Source: an uncultured Fretibacterium sp. (GTDB taxonomy: Bacteria > Synergistota > Synergistia > Synergistales > Aminobacteriaceae). Taken from it: a DNA stretch of 64,000 nt. The stretch covers positions 1 through 64,000 of the forward strand of contig CAMHMH010000006.1 in NCBI GenBank assembly GCA_946186205.1. Reading direction: 5' to 3'. The notes beneath the pieces were generated by a model. The model made no database searches. It saw only the letters and a list, made by a program, of their open reading frames with translations, and was not told where the DNA came from. Made by a program: the position numbers and the translations under genes. Below, piece by piece: positions 35,733-44,720 of the stretch (the stretch's first letter is position 1; each line of letters opens with the position of its first letter).

Positions 35733-37963
35733 CTCCGGCCTCCGTGAACGTCAAAAAGATTCAGCCTCAACGCATTTGTTACGACGCAGAAACTTGAGAG
35801 GCTCATTGCGGCAGCTCCGAACATGGGATCAAGTTTCAATCCCCACAAGCCCGCAGCTAACGGAATGCCTATCACGTTGTAGATGAATGCCCAGAACAAA
35901 TTCTCGCGGATGTTCCGCAGAGTCGCACGGCTGAGTCTCACCGCTGAAGATACATCACTCAATGAGCTTTTCATGAGCACAACGTCAGCGGCATCTATCG
36001 CTATGTCCGTCCCAGCTCCGATTGCAATCCCAATGTCAGCACGTGTGAGCGCAGGAGCGTCATTAATCCCGTCGCCAACCATCGCAGTTTTTCCGCCCTT
36101 CTGCAGTTCCCGTATCACCGACTCTTTTCCGTCAGGCAATACGCCCGCTATTACATCGTCAACGCCAGCTTCTTTCGCGATAGTCTTTGCTGTCCTCTCG
36201 TTGTCTCCCGTGAGCATTACGACCCGGATTCCCATCGACTGCAATTCCTTCACGGCCTCTTTGCTGTCCGGCTTTATCGTGTCTGCTACTGCTATGATTC
36301 CGACAAGCTCATCATCTCTCACGAACATTAACGGAGTCTTCCCCGCCTCAGAAAATCTTTCAGCCTCCCTCGTGAATCTCTCACTGAATGAATACTTTTC
36401 GCCGATGAACTTCACGCTGCCTCCCGTGAGCGTTGAGCCGTCATTAAGAGTCGCTGTCAATCCGTTGCCGGGCAATGCCTGAAAATTTCTGACTTCCTGA
36501 AAGTTTATGCCCTTCTCCTTTGCGTAACTCACTACAGCTTTTGCTAACGGGTGCTCGCTCTTTGACTCCAATGAATAAGCCAGCTTCACAAGGTCTTCTT
36601 CAAGGTAATCTCCCGCCGTGAATATGTCCGTTACTTTAGGCTCACCGCTCGTTATTGTCCCGGTCTTGTCGAGAGCTGCAATTTTTATTTTCCCGGTCTC
36701 CTCAAGTGATACGGCTGTCTTGAAGAGTATTCCGTTCTTCGCTCCGACTCCATTCCCAACCATAACAGCAACAGGAGTCGCGAGTCCCAATGCGCATGGG
36801 CAGCTGATCACAAGAACCGCTATTCCGTAAGACAGAGCGTCGCCGAAACTTTTGCCCGCTATGAGCCATCCTGTTACGACACAGACCGCAATAATTATCA
36901 CTGAGGGCACGAATATTCCGCAGACTTTATCGGCAATTTTCGCGACGGGAGCTTTCGTAGCGGCGGCATCACTCACCATCTTTATGATTTGAGACAGCGT
37001 TGTGTCATGGCCGACCCGGGTAGCTCTGCACCTTATGTAGCCCGATTGATTCAGAGTTCCTGCTGAGACTGAGTCGCCCTGTGCTTTGTCGACTGGTATG
37101 CTTTCACCCGTTAATGCTGACTCGTTTACTGCTGTCGTACCTTCTGTGATTACTCCGTCAACGGGGATATTCTCGCCGGGCTTGACGATGAAAATCATAC
37201 CTTTTGTTACCTGCTCGACTGGCACGGAAATTTCGCGGCCGTTGAAGATTGTTGCTGTCTTGGGCGCGAGCTTCATGAGACTCTTCAGCGCGTCGGTTGT
37301 CCGTCCCTTTGATTTTGCCTCAAGCATTTTTCCTACGGTGATGAGAGTCAGAATCATTCCGGCTGACTCAAAGTAGAAATCATGAGTCGAAAACAGCCCG
37401 GCATGTTCGCGTGTCATCATGAAAAGAACGTAAACGCTCCACGAGAATGAAGCAAACGATCCCATAGCAACAAGAGTGTCCATGTTAGGCCCGGCGTGAA
37501 GGAGCGAAGAGAATCCCGAAACAAAAAATTTCTGGTTGATGATCATGATTATTCCAGCAAGAATCATCTGCGCGAGTCCCTGTGCTATATGATTGTTCAC
37601 GAAAAACTCAGGAAGCGGCAAGCCAATCATATGACCCATCGAGAAATACATTAACGCGGCGAGGAATAACAATGAGGAAATGAGTCGGCGTTTGAGAATT
37701 GGAGTCTCATGGTCGGCTAATGCTTCTTCCTCCTGAGAGTGAGAAACTTGCGGCGCGTCAGGAACTTTCAGCGATGCTCCGTAACCAGCTTTTTCTACGG
37801 CGGCTATTATTGAGTCTGAACTTGCTGAACCTTCAACGGTCATTGAGTTTGTGAGGAGACTAACCGCGCATGAAGTTACGCCGGGGATTTTCTTTACGAC
37901 TCTTTCAACCCTCGCCGAACATGCAGCGCAGCTCATACCTGTAACATTATATTGTTCTGACAT
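35729..37963 (-). CDS. copA: Copper-exporting P1B-type ATPase, CopA
   Basis: About 744 aa. One N-terminal heavy-metal domain (GMSCAACSARV), TGES actuator motif, ion-binding CPC (SCPCALG), phosphorylation site DKTGT, SEHPLA and GDGINDAPAL motifs. YN in FIYNVIG and MSLSS in the last helices are the P1B-1 pattern, meaning Cu+ transport out of the cytoplasm. ATG 37963 is the likelier start; GTG 37975 is in frame. No copper regulator is next to it. Confidence 0.93.
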   Translation of the reverse strand: MSEQYNVTGMSCAACSARVERVVKKIPGVTSCAVSLLTNSMTVEGSASSDSIIAAVEKAGYGASLKVPDAPQVSHSQEEEALADHETPILKRRLISSLLFLAALMYFSMGHMIGLPLPEFFVNNHIAQGLAQMILAGIIMIINQKFFVSGFSSLLHAGPNMDTLVAMGSFASFSWSVYVLFMMTREHAGLFSTHDFYFESAGMILTLITVGKMLEAKSKGRTTDALKSLMKLAPKTATIFNGREISVPVEQVTKGMIFIVKPGENIPVDGVITEGTTAVNESALTGESIPVDKAQGDSVSAGTLNQSGYIRCRATRVGHDTTLSQIIKMVSDAAATKAPVAKIADKVCGIFVPSVIIIAVCVVTGWLIAGKSFGDALSYGIAVLVISCPCALGLATPVAVMVGNGVGAKNGILFKTAVSLEETGKIKIAALDKTGTITSGEPKVTDIFTAGDYLEEDLVKLAYSLESKSEHPLAKAVVSYAKEKGINFQEVRNFQALPGNGLTATLNDGSTLTGGSVKFIGEKYSFSERFTREAERFSEAGKTPLMFVRDDELVGIIAVADTIKPDSKEAVKELQSMGIRVVMLTGDNERTAKTIAKEAGVDDVIAGVLPDGKESVIRELQKGGKTAMVGDGINDAPALTRADIGIAIGAGTDIAIDAADVVLMKSSLSDVSSAVRLSRATLRNIRENLFWAFIYNVIGIPLAAGLWGLKLDPMFGAAAMSLSSFCVVTNALRLNLFDVHGGRR

Positions 37964-38002
37964 GGATTTATTCACGGCCTTTTCTTTTGTGAGATAAGAT
38001 TC

Positions 38003-38031
38003 ATTATATACGATATACGGCCATGCAATAA
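38003..38031 (-). promoter_or_regulatory. Probable copA promoter
   Basis: On the minus strand a perfect TATAAT (38008-38003) has TTATTG (38031-38026) 17 bases upstream. The -35 is weak. On the plus strand another TATAAT at 38062-38067 may serve the SpoU gene. Confidence 0.45.
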
Positions 38032-38107
38032 ATTTTCCCCGTGAAGTTTTACATCGCTTAGTATAATTTCAGCGTCAGCAAAAATTTCACAAGAAAGCAG
38101 GTTAATC

Positions 38108-38848
38108 ATGACCGATGATATTTGCAGAGGAAGAAAACCAGTAGCAGACCTCCTCACTAAAACTCCATCGCGCTGCGCGAAGCTCATAATCGCAAACAAT
38201 GTACGTCCGCCGTTCCTCGACGAATTGTTAGACATGGCAAGGGCAGCAAATGTTACGTGGCAGATAGCAGCACCCGAAGCACTCGACAAACTTTCAGGCG
38301 GTGAAAAGCATCAGGGAGTAATCTGCCGACTCACTCAGTCGAAAACGTTAGACCTTGAAGACTTCCTGAAGAATGTTGATGGTGAATCGAAATCGCTCGC
38401 AGTGATTCTTGACCACATAGAAGACCCGCATAATCTCGGAGCGGTGATACGTTCAGCGGAAGCGGGCGGAGCATCATGTGTTGTTTACGCGAAAAGGAGA
38501 TCGGCGATCCCGAATGACACAGTGATAAAGACAAGCGCGGGTGCGTCGCTAAGACTCCCGTTGATAGCCGTCAGCAACATCACGAGGACAATAGAACGCT
38601 TCAAGGAGTCTAATTTCTGGACAGTAGGACTTGACTCAAACGCTGAGGAATCAATCTGGGCTGAAGATTTGCCGGGACGCTGTGCGCTGGTGATAGGCGC
38701 AGAAGGCGAGGGGCTCTCACGACTCGTGCGTAACAATTGCGACATGCTGAAGAAGATTCCAATCAATAAGAACGGAGTCAGCTCATTAAATGCGAGCGTC
38801 GCGGCGGCTCTTGGTATATTCGAGTGGTCAAGGGCAAACGGAAATTAG
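38108..38848 (+). CDS. rlmB: SpoU/TrmH-family RNA 2'-O-methyltransferase (RlmB-like)
   Basis: 246 aa. An N-terminal substrate-binding domain, then the SpoU fold with the three knot motifs: ILDHIEDPHNLGAVIRSAE, VIGAEGEGLSRLV and VSSLNASVAAALGIFEW. Best match by layout is 23S rRNA (guanosine 2251) 2'-O-methyltransferase. AGCAGG ribosome site before ATG 38108. Substrate assignment is from overall family layout. Confidence 0.85.
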   Translation: MTDDICRGRKPVADLLTKTPSRCAKLIIANNVRPPFLDELLDMARAANVTWQIAAPEALDKLSGGEKHQGVICRLTQSKTLDLEDFLKNVDGESKSLAVILDHIEDPHNLGAVIRSAEAGGASCVVYAKRRSAIPNDTVIKTSAGASLRLPLIAVSNITRTIERFKESNFWTVGLDSNAEESIWAEDLPGRCALVIGAEGEGLSRLVRNNCDMLKKIPINKNGVSSLNASVAAALGIFEWSRANGN

Positions 38849-38856
38849 CGCGTAAC

Positions 38857-38888
38857 AAAAAGCACTCCCGGAAAAATTCTGAGAGTGC
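38857..38888 (-). terminator. Intrinsic terminator of the terD gene
   Basis: GCACTC (38862-38867) and GAGTGC (38883-38888) form the stem; on the minus strand it is followed by TTTTT (38861-38857). The same stem could slow + strand transcription from the rRNA methyltransferase gene. Confidence 0.75.
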
Positions 38889-38920
38889 CTGCTTATTTCT
38901 GCGTGCAAAATTTGAGAAGT

Positions 38921-39490
38921 CTAGCTGAAATTATTTCTCAGTGCCTGAAGTCCGCCCTTGAAGCCCGAACCTATTGCGCTGAACTTCCATTCACCCGAAT
39001 GACGGTACAATTCACCCACAACAACAGCCGTCTCAACCGAGAAATCTTCGCCCAAGTCGTAGCGTATTAACTCTTTTCCGTTCGACTCGTCTACTATGCG
39101 TATGAATGCGTTTGAGACCTGCCCGAAATTCTGCTTGCGTGAGTCTGCCTCATATATCGTTACGGTAAAATCTATCTTTTCGACGCTGGCCGGTATCTTG
39201 CTGAGGTCAACTTTGATTTGCTCGTCGTCGCCTTCTCCTTCACCTGTGAGGTTGTCGCCAGTGTGGATGACTGAGCCGGAAGAGTGCTTAAGGTTGTTGA
39301 AGAACACCATATCTTTGGGGTCCTGAAGTTTTCCGTTTGCATTGAGAAGAAATGCTGAAGCGTCAAGGTCGAACGCTGATCCCCCGTCATATTTGTTTAC
39401 ATCCCATCCGAGTCCGACAAGAATTTTTGAGAGTCCCGGATTGCCTTTTGTCAGGTCAATTTTCTGGCCTTTCGTGAGACTTATTGACAT
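38921..39490 (-). CDS. terD: TerD family protein (calcium-binding stress protein)
   Basis: 189 aa, standard for TerD. Motifs: [15 protein letters not shown] start, VGLGWD, and the acidic Ca2+-binding stretch [15 protein letters not shown]. TerD proteins act in tellurite resistance and related stress systems; here it stands alone without other ter genes. AGGAGGAG ribosome site before ATG 39490. Confidence 0.92.
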   Translation of the reverse strand: MSISLTKGQKIDLTKGNPGLSKILVGLGWDVNKYDGGSAFDLDASAFLLNANGKLQDPKDMVFFNNLKHSSGSVIHTGDNLTGEGEGDDEQIKVDLSKIPASVEKIDFTVTIYEADSRKQNFGQVSNAFIRIVDESNGKELIRYDLGEDFSVETAVVVGELYRHSGEWKFSAIGSGFKGGLQALRNNFS

Positions 39491-39644
39491 TTGATCTCCT
39501 CCTATTATGTTGGAATTTATCTGATAATATACATCGATATTCCTGCTACATCCAGTGCATTAGATTTCCGGCGGCGTTAATTTTTCCGTGCGTGTATAAT
39601 TTTTCGAGTCATTCAAGATTTCACATCAGGAGGAAAGATTCATC

Positions 39645-40985
39645 ATGTCAGAAGTAAGAGTGAGATTCGCTCCGAGTCCTACAGGCGCGCTTCATATCGG
39701 CGGAGGACATACGGCTTTGTTTAACTGGTTATGGGCGCGTCATAATCACGGCAAATTCATTCTGCGTATTGAGGATACAGACCTTGCGCGCTCAACGAAA
39801 GAATACGAGCAAACAATCATGTCGGGAATGGTCTGGCTTGGACTCGACTGGGACGAAGGGCCTGACATCGGCGGGGATTTCGGGCCTTACAGGCAGTCCG
39901 AACGACTCGGAATTTACCGGGACTACGCGAATAAGCTCGTCGATATGGGTAAAGCGTATAAAGATGGCGAAGCAATAATTTTCCGCGTTGAGCCGGGGCA
40001 GGATATATCGTTCAAAGATTTAGTGTACGGACAAATTGACGTAATGAGCGACGGACTGAGGGAGAAAGACTCGGACAAGCTGAAGGACATCGTAATCATT
40101 AAGAGCGACGGAATGCCGACGTATAACTATGCTGTTGTTGTTGACGATCATTTGATGAGAATCACTCACGTAATACGCGGTGAGGATCATATCTCAAACA
40201 CTCCCAAGCAGATATTAATTTACCGTGCGTTAGGCTGGGACGTTCCCGAATTTGCGCACCTTCCTATGATACTTGGCCGGGACAAAAAGAAACTCAGCAA
40301 GCGTCACGGAGCGACGAGCATTTACGAGTACAGGGACATGGGATATATGCCCGACTCGATGTTCAACTTCCTTGCGCTGTTGGGATGGTCAGCAGGGGAC
40401 GACAAAGAAATTTTCACGAGGGATGAAGCTGCGAGTCTCTTTGAGCTTTCAAGGGTAACAAGAAAAGCGGCAGTGTTTGATTTCGACAAGCTGAACCACA
40501 TCAATCAGGAGCATCTTAAAGCGTTATCACCTTCCGTGAGGCTCTCAATGATTCGTCCTTTCTGGGTTGAAGCGGGCCTGCCTGTTGAAGAGGTTGAAGC
40601 GTCACGCGGCGTGAAATATCTTGAGGACGCATTGACGCTCATGGCCGGAAGAGGACGCACGGCAAAAGAAATGTCAGAGTTCGCGGATTACTTTGTGTCG
40701 TTTGAGCCAGTCAAAGCACGATGGAACGCGGAAGGTGTTGACCGTGAGAAGCTGAAGCCATTTTTCGCGGCAATATTCTCACATGAAAACTGGAAGGCAG
40801 AAGAGCTTGAAGAGGCTGCGCGCTCGTGGATAAGTGAGCATGAGGGAGCAAAGATGAAGGATTACGCGATGCCTTTGCGTTTTGCGCTAACAGGAATGAA
40901 AGTAAGCCCGGGAATTTTCGAGGTCGCTGAACTGATGGGGCGTGAGGAATGCAGGAAGAGACTCGAATATTACGGACTGTTGTAG
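39645..40985 (+). CDS. gltX: Glutamate-tRNA ligase
   Basis: 446 aa, class I synthetase. HIGH-type motif PTGALHIGGGHTALFNW, KLSKRHG (KMSKS-equivalent) and the YGQI/GEDHISNTPKQI blocks. Attaches glutamate to tRNA-Glu (possibly also tRNA-Gln; cannot be decided here). CAGGAGG before ATG 39645. A TATAAT lies at 39595-39600 without a clear -35. Confidence 0.95.
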   Translation: MSEVRVRFAPSPTGALHIGGGHTALFNWLWARHNHGKFILRIEDTDLARSTKEYEQTIMSGMVWLGLDWDEGPDIGGDFGPYRQSERLGIYRDYANKLVDMGKAYKDGEAIIFRVEPGQDISFKDLVYGQIDVMSDGLREKDSDKLKDIVIIKSDGMPTYNYAVVVDDHLMRITHVIRGEDHISNTPKQILIYRALGWDVPEFAHLPMILGRDKKKLSKRHGATSIYEYRDMGYMPDSMFNFLALLGWSAGDDKEIFTRDEAASLFELSRVTRKAAVFDFDKLNHINQEHLKALSPSVRLSMIRPFWVEAGLPVEEVEASRGVKYLEDALTLMAGRGRTAKEMSEFADYFVSFEPVKARWNAEGVDREKLKPFFAAIFSHENWKAEELEEAARSWISEHEGAKMKDYAMPLRFALTGMKVSPGIFEVAELMGREECRKRLEYYGLL

Positions 40986-40987
40986 CT

Positions 40988-41752
40988 TCAGAGTCTGAAA
41001 CCTGCGATTAACGGCGTGTGATCCGAAGGCTTATCCCATTTTCGCGGCTCAATGTCGGGTCGGCACCATTCTGCCAGGCCAGCGAGTCCCGGTGAAGCCA
41101 TCATGTGATCGATCCGCCAGCCTATATTGCGGTCAACAGAATCTTTCACGCGGTAATCGTAGAAAGTGTAGACATTAGGATCTTTGCTGAAGAGTCTCAA
41201 TACATCAACGAGGCTCTTTTTTGTTTCACGGAAGATGTCTCTTATCTCGTCGCAGAAGCATACATGATTCCTTTTTGCCTCCGGGTGATTAACGTCTTCA
41301 GGTTCGGGCGCAACGTTCAGATCACCGAGCCACAAGAACAAGCCTTCCTTTTCGCGCTCAATGATATTTTTGACTCGCGCAAGAAATTTTTTCTTCACAA
41401 CAAAGTCCGGGCTGTCGATAGATTTTCCTTGAGGGACATACGTATTGAGCACGGTAAAATTTTTGTGCCTGAGAGTCATAACCCTTGTGTCAAATTCACC
41501 GTCATCAAATCCGAATGACACATCAACATCATCAATGCAATTTTTGACGAGAGCCGCGACACCGTTGTAGCTTTTTCCGCCGTGATAGTACGAACGGTAG
41601 CCCATCTCATGAAACGCAAGCTCAGGGAAAAATTCATCCTGAGTCTTTGTCTCCTGCATGAAAAGGAAATCGGGCGCATTAATCTTCAGCCAACGTCCAA
41701 GAATAGGAAGGCGAGTTCTTACGGAATTAACGTTGAAAGTTGCGACGATCAT
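40988..41752 (-). CDS. xth: Exodeoxyribonuclease III / AP endonuclease
   Basis: About 254 aa. ExoIII motifs: IVATFNVNSVRTRL start, metal ligand in FMQETKTQ, WLGDLNVAPEPEDV and C-terminal SDHTPLI. DNA repair enzyme that cuts at abasic sites and removes 3' blocks. I start at ATG 41752, where the conserved N-terminus begins, preceded by GGGGTG; the frame is open to 41887 but the extra residues look non-coding. Confidence 0.92.
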   Translation of the reverse strand: MIVATFNVNSVRTRLPILGRWLKINAPDFLFMQETKTQDEFFPELAFHEMGYRSYYHGGKSYNGVAALVKNCIDDVDVSFGFDDGEFDTRVMTLRHKNFTVLNTYVPQGKSIDSPDFVVKKKFLARVKNIIEREKEGLFLWLGDLNVAPEPEDVNHPEAKRNHVCFCDEIRDIFRETKKSLVDVLRLFSKDPNVYTFYDYRVKDSVDRNIGWRIDHMMASPGLAGLAEWCRPDIEPRKWDKPSDHTPLIAGFRL

Positions 41753-41856
41753 AAAATTCACCCCGCGAAAATTTTTTGTGAGAATGATTAATGATTGTAC
41801 ATTTGGTGAATTGAGTTGACAAGAAATAATGAGGGGAATAAAATACTTTGCGTTTT

Positions 41857-42099
41857 GAAACTGTGTATAGTAGTGAGCATTTGACATTAAGATTTTGGGG
41901 TTGCCTTTACGTAGTCTTTCAGCAATGAATGTATGGGGTTATATCTCAGCGGTGAGCGTCTTCACGTTTGTATTTTGGGGGTTGCCTGTACGTAATTTAG
42001 TCAGCAAAAACTACACGGGGCTATATCCCAGCAGTGAGCGTCTTCACATTGGCATTTTGAGGTCGCCCGCACGTAATCTTCTCAGCAACACAAACACAT
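41857..42099 (+). repeat. Three tandem decayed tRNA-like copies upstream of tRNA-Ala
   Basis: Copies start near 41857, 41935 and 42017, spaced 78, 82 and 83 bases, the last interval leading to the intact tRNA at 42100. Copies 2 and 3 begin GGGGTTATATCTCAG and GGGGCTATATCCCAG, then GTGAGCGTCTTCAC. A loop of the form TT-NNN-AT follows (central triplets AAG, TGT and GGC in the three copies), then a T-arm-like block TACGTAAT in place of TTCGAAT, and CAGCAA where an acceptor strand should be. D, T and acceptor stems are broken, so they are not normal tRNAs. The shared TACGTA block shows that they multiplied after losing tRNA form. The remaining gap 41753-41856 shows nothing else. Confidence 0.6.
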
Positions 42100-42172
42100 G
42101 GGGCTGTAGCGCAGTTGGGAGCGCGCGACATTCGCATTGTCGAGGCCGGGAGTTCGAATCTCCTCAGCTCCA
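42100..42172 (+). tRNA. tRNA-Ala (anticodon CGC)
   Basis: 73 bases folding into a full cloverleaf. Acceptor stem GGGGCTG/CAGCTCC contains the G3-U70 pair that marks alanine tRNAs. D-stem GCGC/GCGC, anticodon stem CGACA/TGTCG with loop TTCGCAT (anticodon CGC, reads GCG), T-loop TTCGAAT. CCA is not encoded. Confidence 0.93.
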
Positions 42173-42190
42173 TTCCATAACACACACGAG

Positions 42191-42215
42191 CTTGCTGTAA
42201 CGGCAAGTTTTTTTT
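42191..42215 (+). terminator. Intrinsic terminator after tRNA-Ala
   Basis: CTTGCT/GGCAAG stem (one G-U pair) with a five-base loop and eight T (42208-42215). Confidence 0.8.
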
Positions 42216-42261
42216 ATCCCCTTCCATTGTGATACAATCCCCAAAAAGGAGAGTGTTTCAC

Positions 42262-42999
42262 GTGAGTCAAAATATTTTCCCAGTCTGCAAGCCTATAATC
42301 GGAATGCTTCACCTTAACGGTTATTCCCCCCGTGAAGTGCATGACCTTGCCAAGAGAGAAATAGAGCAGATGTATTCAAACGGGGTCGACGCTGTTTTAG
42401 CTGAAAATTATTTTGGGACTGCTGATGATGCTGCGTGGGCGTTGGATTATCTTCACAGACAATACAGCGGTTGCTTGTACGGCGTGAATATTTTAGGCTC
42501 TGACGAAATGTCATTCTCTCTCGCTTCTGAATATGACGCTAAATTTATTCAGATTGATTCAGTTTGCGGACATCTCGAACCTGGCAGGGATGAAATTTTT
42601 GCAGCAAGGCTTCAGGAACTCCGCAGAAAATATCCTGTCTTTGTCTTAGGAGGAGTGCGCTTCAAGTATCAGCCTGTGAAATCAGGACGCACTGTAGAAG
42701 AAGACATTTCACTAGGCAAGGAACGCTGCAATGCTGTAGTAGTAACAGGATCAGGAACAGGAAAGAAGACGGACATCAAGAAGATAAAATTGTTCCGTGA
42801 TGCTTTGGGAGATTACCCGCTTTTTGTCGGCGCAGGAATGACAGAAGAAACTTGCCGCGAACAGCTCGCAGTTGCTGACGGCACTATAGTAGGGACATGG
42901 TTCAAAGAGAACGGGCGCACATCTTCTCCCGTTGACCCTGAGCGCGTAAGACAGTTCATGAATATAGTGAAGCAAGTCAGAGAGTCTCAGCAACAATGA
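42262..42999 (+). CDS. BtpA/SgcQ family protein (TIM-barrel)
   Basis: About 245 aa. The N-terminal KPIIGMLHLNGYS, the AVLAENYFG segment and the C-terminal VGAGMTEETCREQLAVADGTIVGTWFKENG are family signatures. BtpA was linked to photosystem I biogenesis in cyanobacteria and SgcQ to a sugar cluster in E. coli; function in other bacteria is unknown. GTG 42262 is the start: AAGGAGAG lies about eight bases before it, and the frame open to 42229 lacks a site. Confidence 0.82.
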   Translation: MSQNIFPVCKPIIGMLHLNGYSPREVHDLAKREIEQMYSNGVDAVLAENYFGTADDAAWALDYLHRQYSGCLYGVNILGSDEMSFSLASEYDAKFIQIDSVCGHLEPGRDEIFAARLQELRRKYPVFVLGGVRFKYQPVKSGRTVEEDISLGKERCNAVVVTGSGTGKKTDIKKIKLFRDALGDYPLFVGAGMTEETCREQLAVADGTIVGTWFKENGRTSSPVDPERVRQFMNIVKQVRESQQQ

Positions 43000-43006
43000 G
43001 TCAGTA

Positions 43007-43534
43007 CTATTCACAGCACAATCCGTTTTCACATTCACAGCATAGTCCGTGAGCTTTCAGCCATTCGCTTGCAGGATGAAAGCCAAGTCCTAAGTATGAA
43101 GCCGTCTGTAAATGCAGGCACTTCACATTCACGCCCTCGCCGACCCGAATCCCTCCGACTCCCCCGCGCATAATGTCCCTAAAAATTTTTGTCCTGTAAC
43201 GCCGTGCAAAGTCATTCTCATACCTTCCGCCAAGAATCACCCGCAGCGACTGGTGAATGATGTTGTATTTCCGCCATTCATGAATGAGTCCGTGAGAGGC
43301 TATATACTCTTCAAGCTCATGGACTCCGCCGAGACTCTCAATTTTTCCCGCGAGCTTTACGAGATAGGGACATTTCAGCCAGAAACTTGTCGGGAAAATC
43401 TTTCTTCCCCATGGCCGGCAGATCTGAATCATCACATGGCCGAACCTGCATAACTTTTCCCCGGCAACAAAAACGGGAGATGCTTTTGCACATCCCCCGC
43501 AATGTTTCCCCGTTGTACTAGTAATCCCTGCCAT
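43007..43534 (-). CDS. DUF501 family protein
   Basis: About 175 aa. The central block (CRFGHVMIQICRPWGRKIFP followed by TSFWLKCPYLVKLAGKIESLGG) matches DUF501, a small bacterial family of unknown function. Four Cys near the C-terminus (CCECENGLCCE) and a CxxC-like pair near the N-terminus (CGGCAK) suggest metal binding. Start ATG 43534 lies inside the end of the S1 gene with GCAGGAAC upstream; the longer open frame to 43642 overlaps that gene too far. Confidence 0.7.
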   Translation of the reverse strand: MAGITSTTGKHCGGCAKASPVFVAGEKLCRFGHVMIQICRPWGRKIFPTSFWLKCPYLVKLAGKIESLGGVHELEEYIASHGLIHEWRKYNIIHQSLRVILGGRYENDFARRYRTKIFRDIMRGGVGGIRVGEGVNVKCLHLQTASYLGLGFHPASEWLKAHGLCCECENGLCCE

Positions 43535-44102
43535 TGTTCCTGCGCCGCGGTGATGATCGTCCTGACCTTGCAGAGTTCCTCGTGTTGAGGTCAGTGATTT
43601 TTGCCTCGCTCGCTTTGAGGAATGAGGCCATCTTCTTTTCAAAGCTGTCTGCCTCTTCGGGATTCTGTTCTCTGTATTCCGCCTGCATGTCGTGAAAGTC
43701 TCTTGCGGGTCTCATCTCACGCGGAGCAGATCTCGTTTCTCGCGTTACGGTTCTGTATTCTTTGGGCGGTCTTCCGTTTGTGTCCTGCGCGGGCTGTGAA
43801 AATCTTCTCGGCGGCCTTGAAGGTTTTTCGGGAGGCTCCTGCGTCTGCTTCAATGACAAGTCTATTCTGCCCTTCTCATCTATCTTGATGACTTTCGCCT
43901 TCACCACGTCAGAAATTTTCAGGACAGTATTTATGTCTTTCACGAACGAATACGAAAGCTCCGAAATGTGTATCATTCCTTTGCGGCCCGTCTTCGCTAT
44001 TCTCACGAACGCCCCGTAAGGCATAAGCTGCTCTACAGTGCATTCAACAATTTCTCCGACTTCAACTCCGGCTGATGTTACAACGCTATTAGCCTCGGCC
44101 AT
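43518..44102 (-). CDS. S1-domain RNA-binding protein
   Basis: 194 aa. Residues about 11-85 are an S1/OB-fold domain (VGEIVECTVEQLMPYGAFVR, GMIHISELS, VKAKVIKIDEKGRIDLSLK), the same type as in polynucleotide phosphorylase and ribosomal S1. The rest is low complexity, rich in Arg, Pro and Ser, ending RRRNNGRDY, probably RNA-binding and unfolded. Related to the YabR/general stress protein 13 group by domain content. Part of a minus-strand gene run with unknown and DUF501 genes. Confidence 0.85.
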   Translation of the reverse strand: MAEANSVVTSAGVEVGEIVECTVEQLMPYGAFVRIAKTGRKGMIHISELSYSFVKDINTVLKISDVVKAKVIKIDEKGRIDLSLKQTQEPPEKPSRPPRRFSQPAQDTNGRPPKEYRTVTRETRSAPREMRPARDFHDMQAEYREQNPEEADSFEKKMASFLKASEAKITDLNTRNSARSGRSSPRRRNNGRDY

Positions 44103-44132
44103 GTGAAACTCTTACTCCCCTAAAATAAATTT

Positions 44133-44720
44133 TTACTCCCAGCGCCATTCGGGTTTTCCGCCAAGACCAAGACGGCGAATCAAGTATACATATTTTGCCT
44201 TGAGCTGACGGCTTCCCGGTTTGTACCAGACTAGCAAAGTCCCGCGCTGTTTGTTCAACGCTAATTTTAACACGGAGCCTTCAACTATTGGCCCGTAACA
44301 TGCAAGCACAGCTTCTCCCTTTAATGACTCAGGGCGTTTCTTCATGCTCCTTATTATGTTGGGCAGCTCGACAGGTAAAGACTGCGACTGTTTGAGCACC
44401 GTTTTTATCTGCGGCCTTCCTGCTAACTTGTGGCGGTGAGTCTTCACGTCTTCTTTCACGTAGCGTTTTATGCGGTAACTTTTTGCCTCTGCGTTCTTCC
44501 CTGTGAATTTTACATTGACGGCCTTAGCTTTGAGTCGCTCTGTCATTTCGTGAAGGTCAAAAGGCTTTGAGACTGTGCAGGAAATTTCCGGCTTCATTCT
44601 CTCAACGTCGACACGCTTAATCATTCTCACAATTTCGGGAGGCTCAACGCTGAAATCGTCAACGCGATAAACATTCACATGACGCGAAATATGACGCGCA
44701 AGAAAATCACGCAGCCCCAT
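44133..44720 (-). CDS. Protein of unknown function, basic
   Basis: 195 aa, lysine- and arginine-rich, no signal peptide or membrane helix. I do not recognise a family. The C-terminal half (about residue 135 on, GEAVLACYGPIVEGSVLKLA and LLVWYKPGSRQLKAKYV) looks like a small folded domain. It begins one base after the stop of the next upstream gene, and the run continues to the S1 gene, so it is likely co-transcribed with RNA-related functions. Confidence 0.65.
   Translation of the reverse strand: MGLRDFLARHISRHVNVYRVDDFSVEPPEIVRMIKRVDVERMKPEISCTVSKPFDLHEMTERLKAKAVNVKFTGKNAEAKSYRIKRYVKEDVKTHRHKLAGRPQIKTVLKQSQSLPVELPNIIRSMKKRPESLKGEAVLACYGPIVEGSVLKLALNKQRGTLLVWYKPGSRQLKAKYVYLIRRLGLGGKPEWRWE

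Noticed and set aside
41895-42200. 101-aa + strand open frame over the tRNA region
   Set aside because: It runs through the tRNA-like repeats and the tRNA-Ala gene itself; the protein is just a translation of the repeats.
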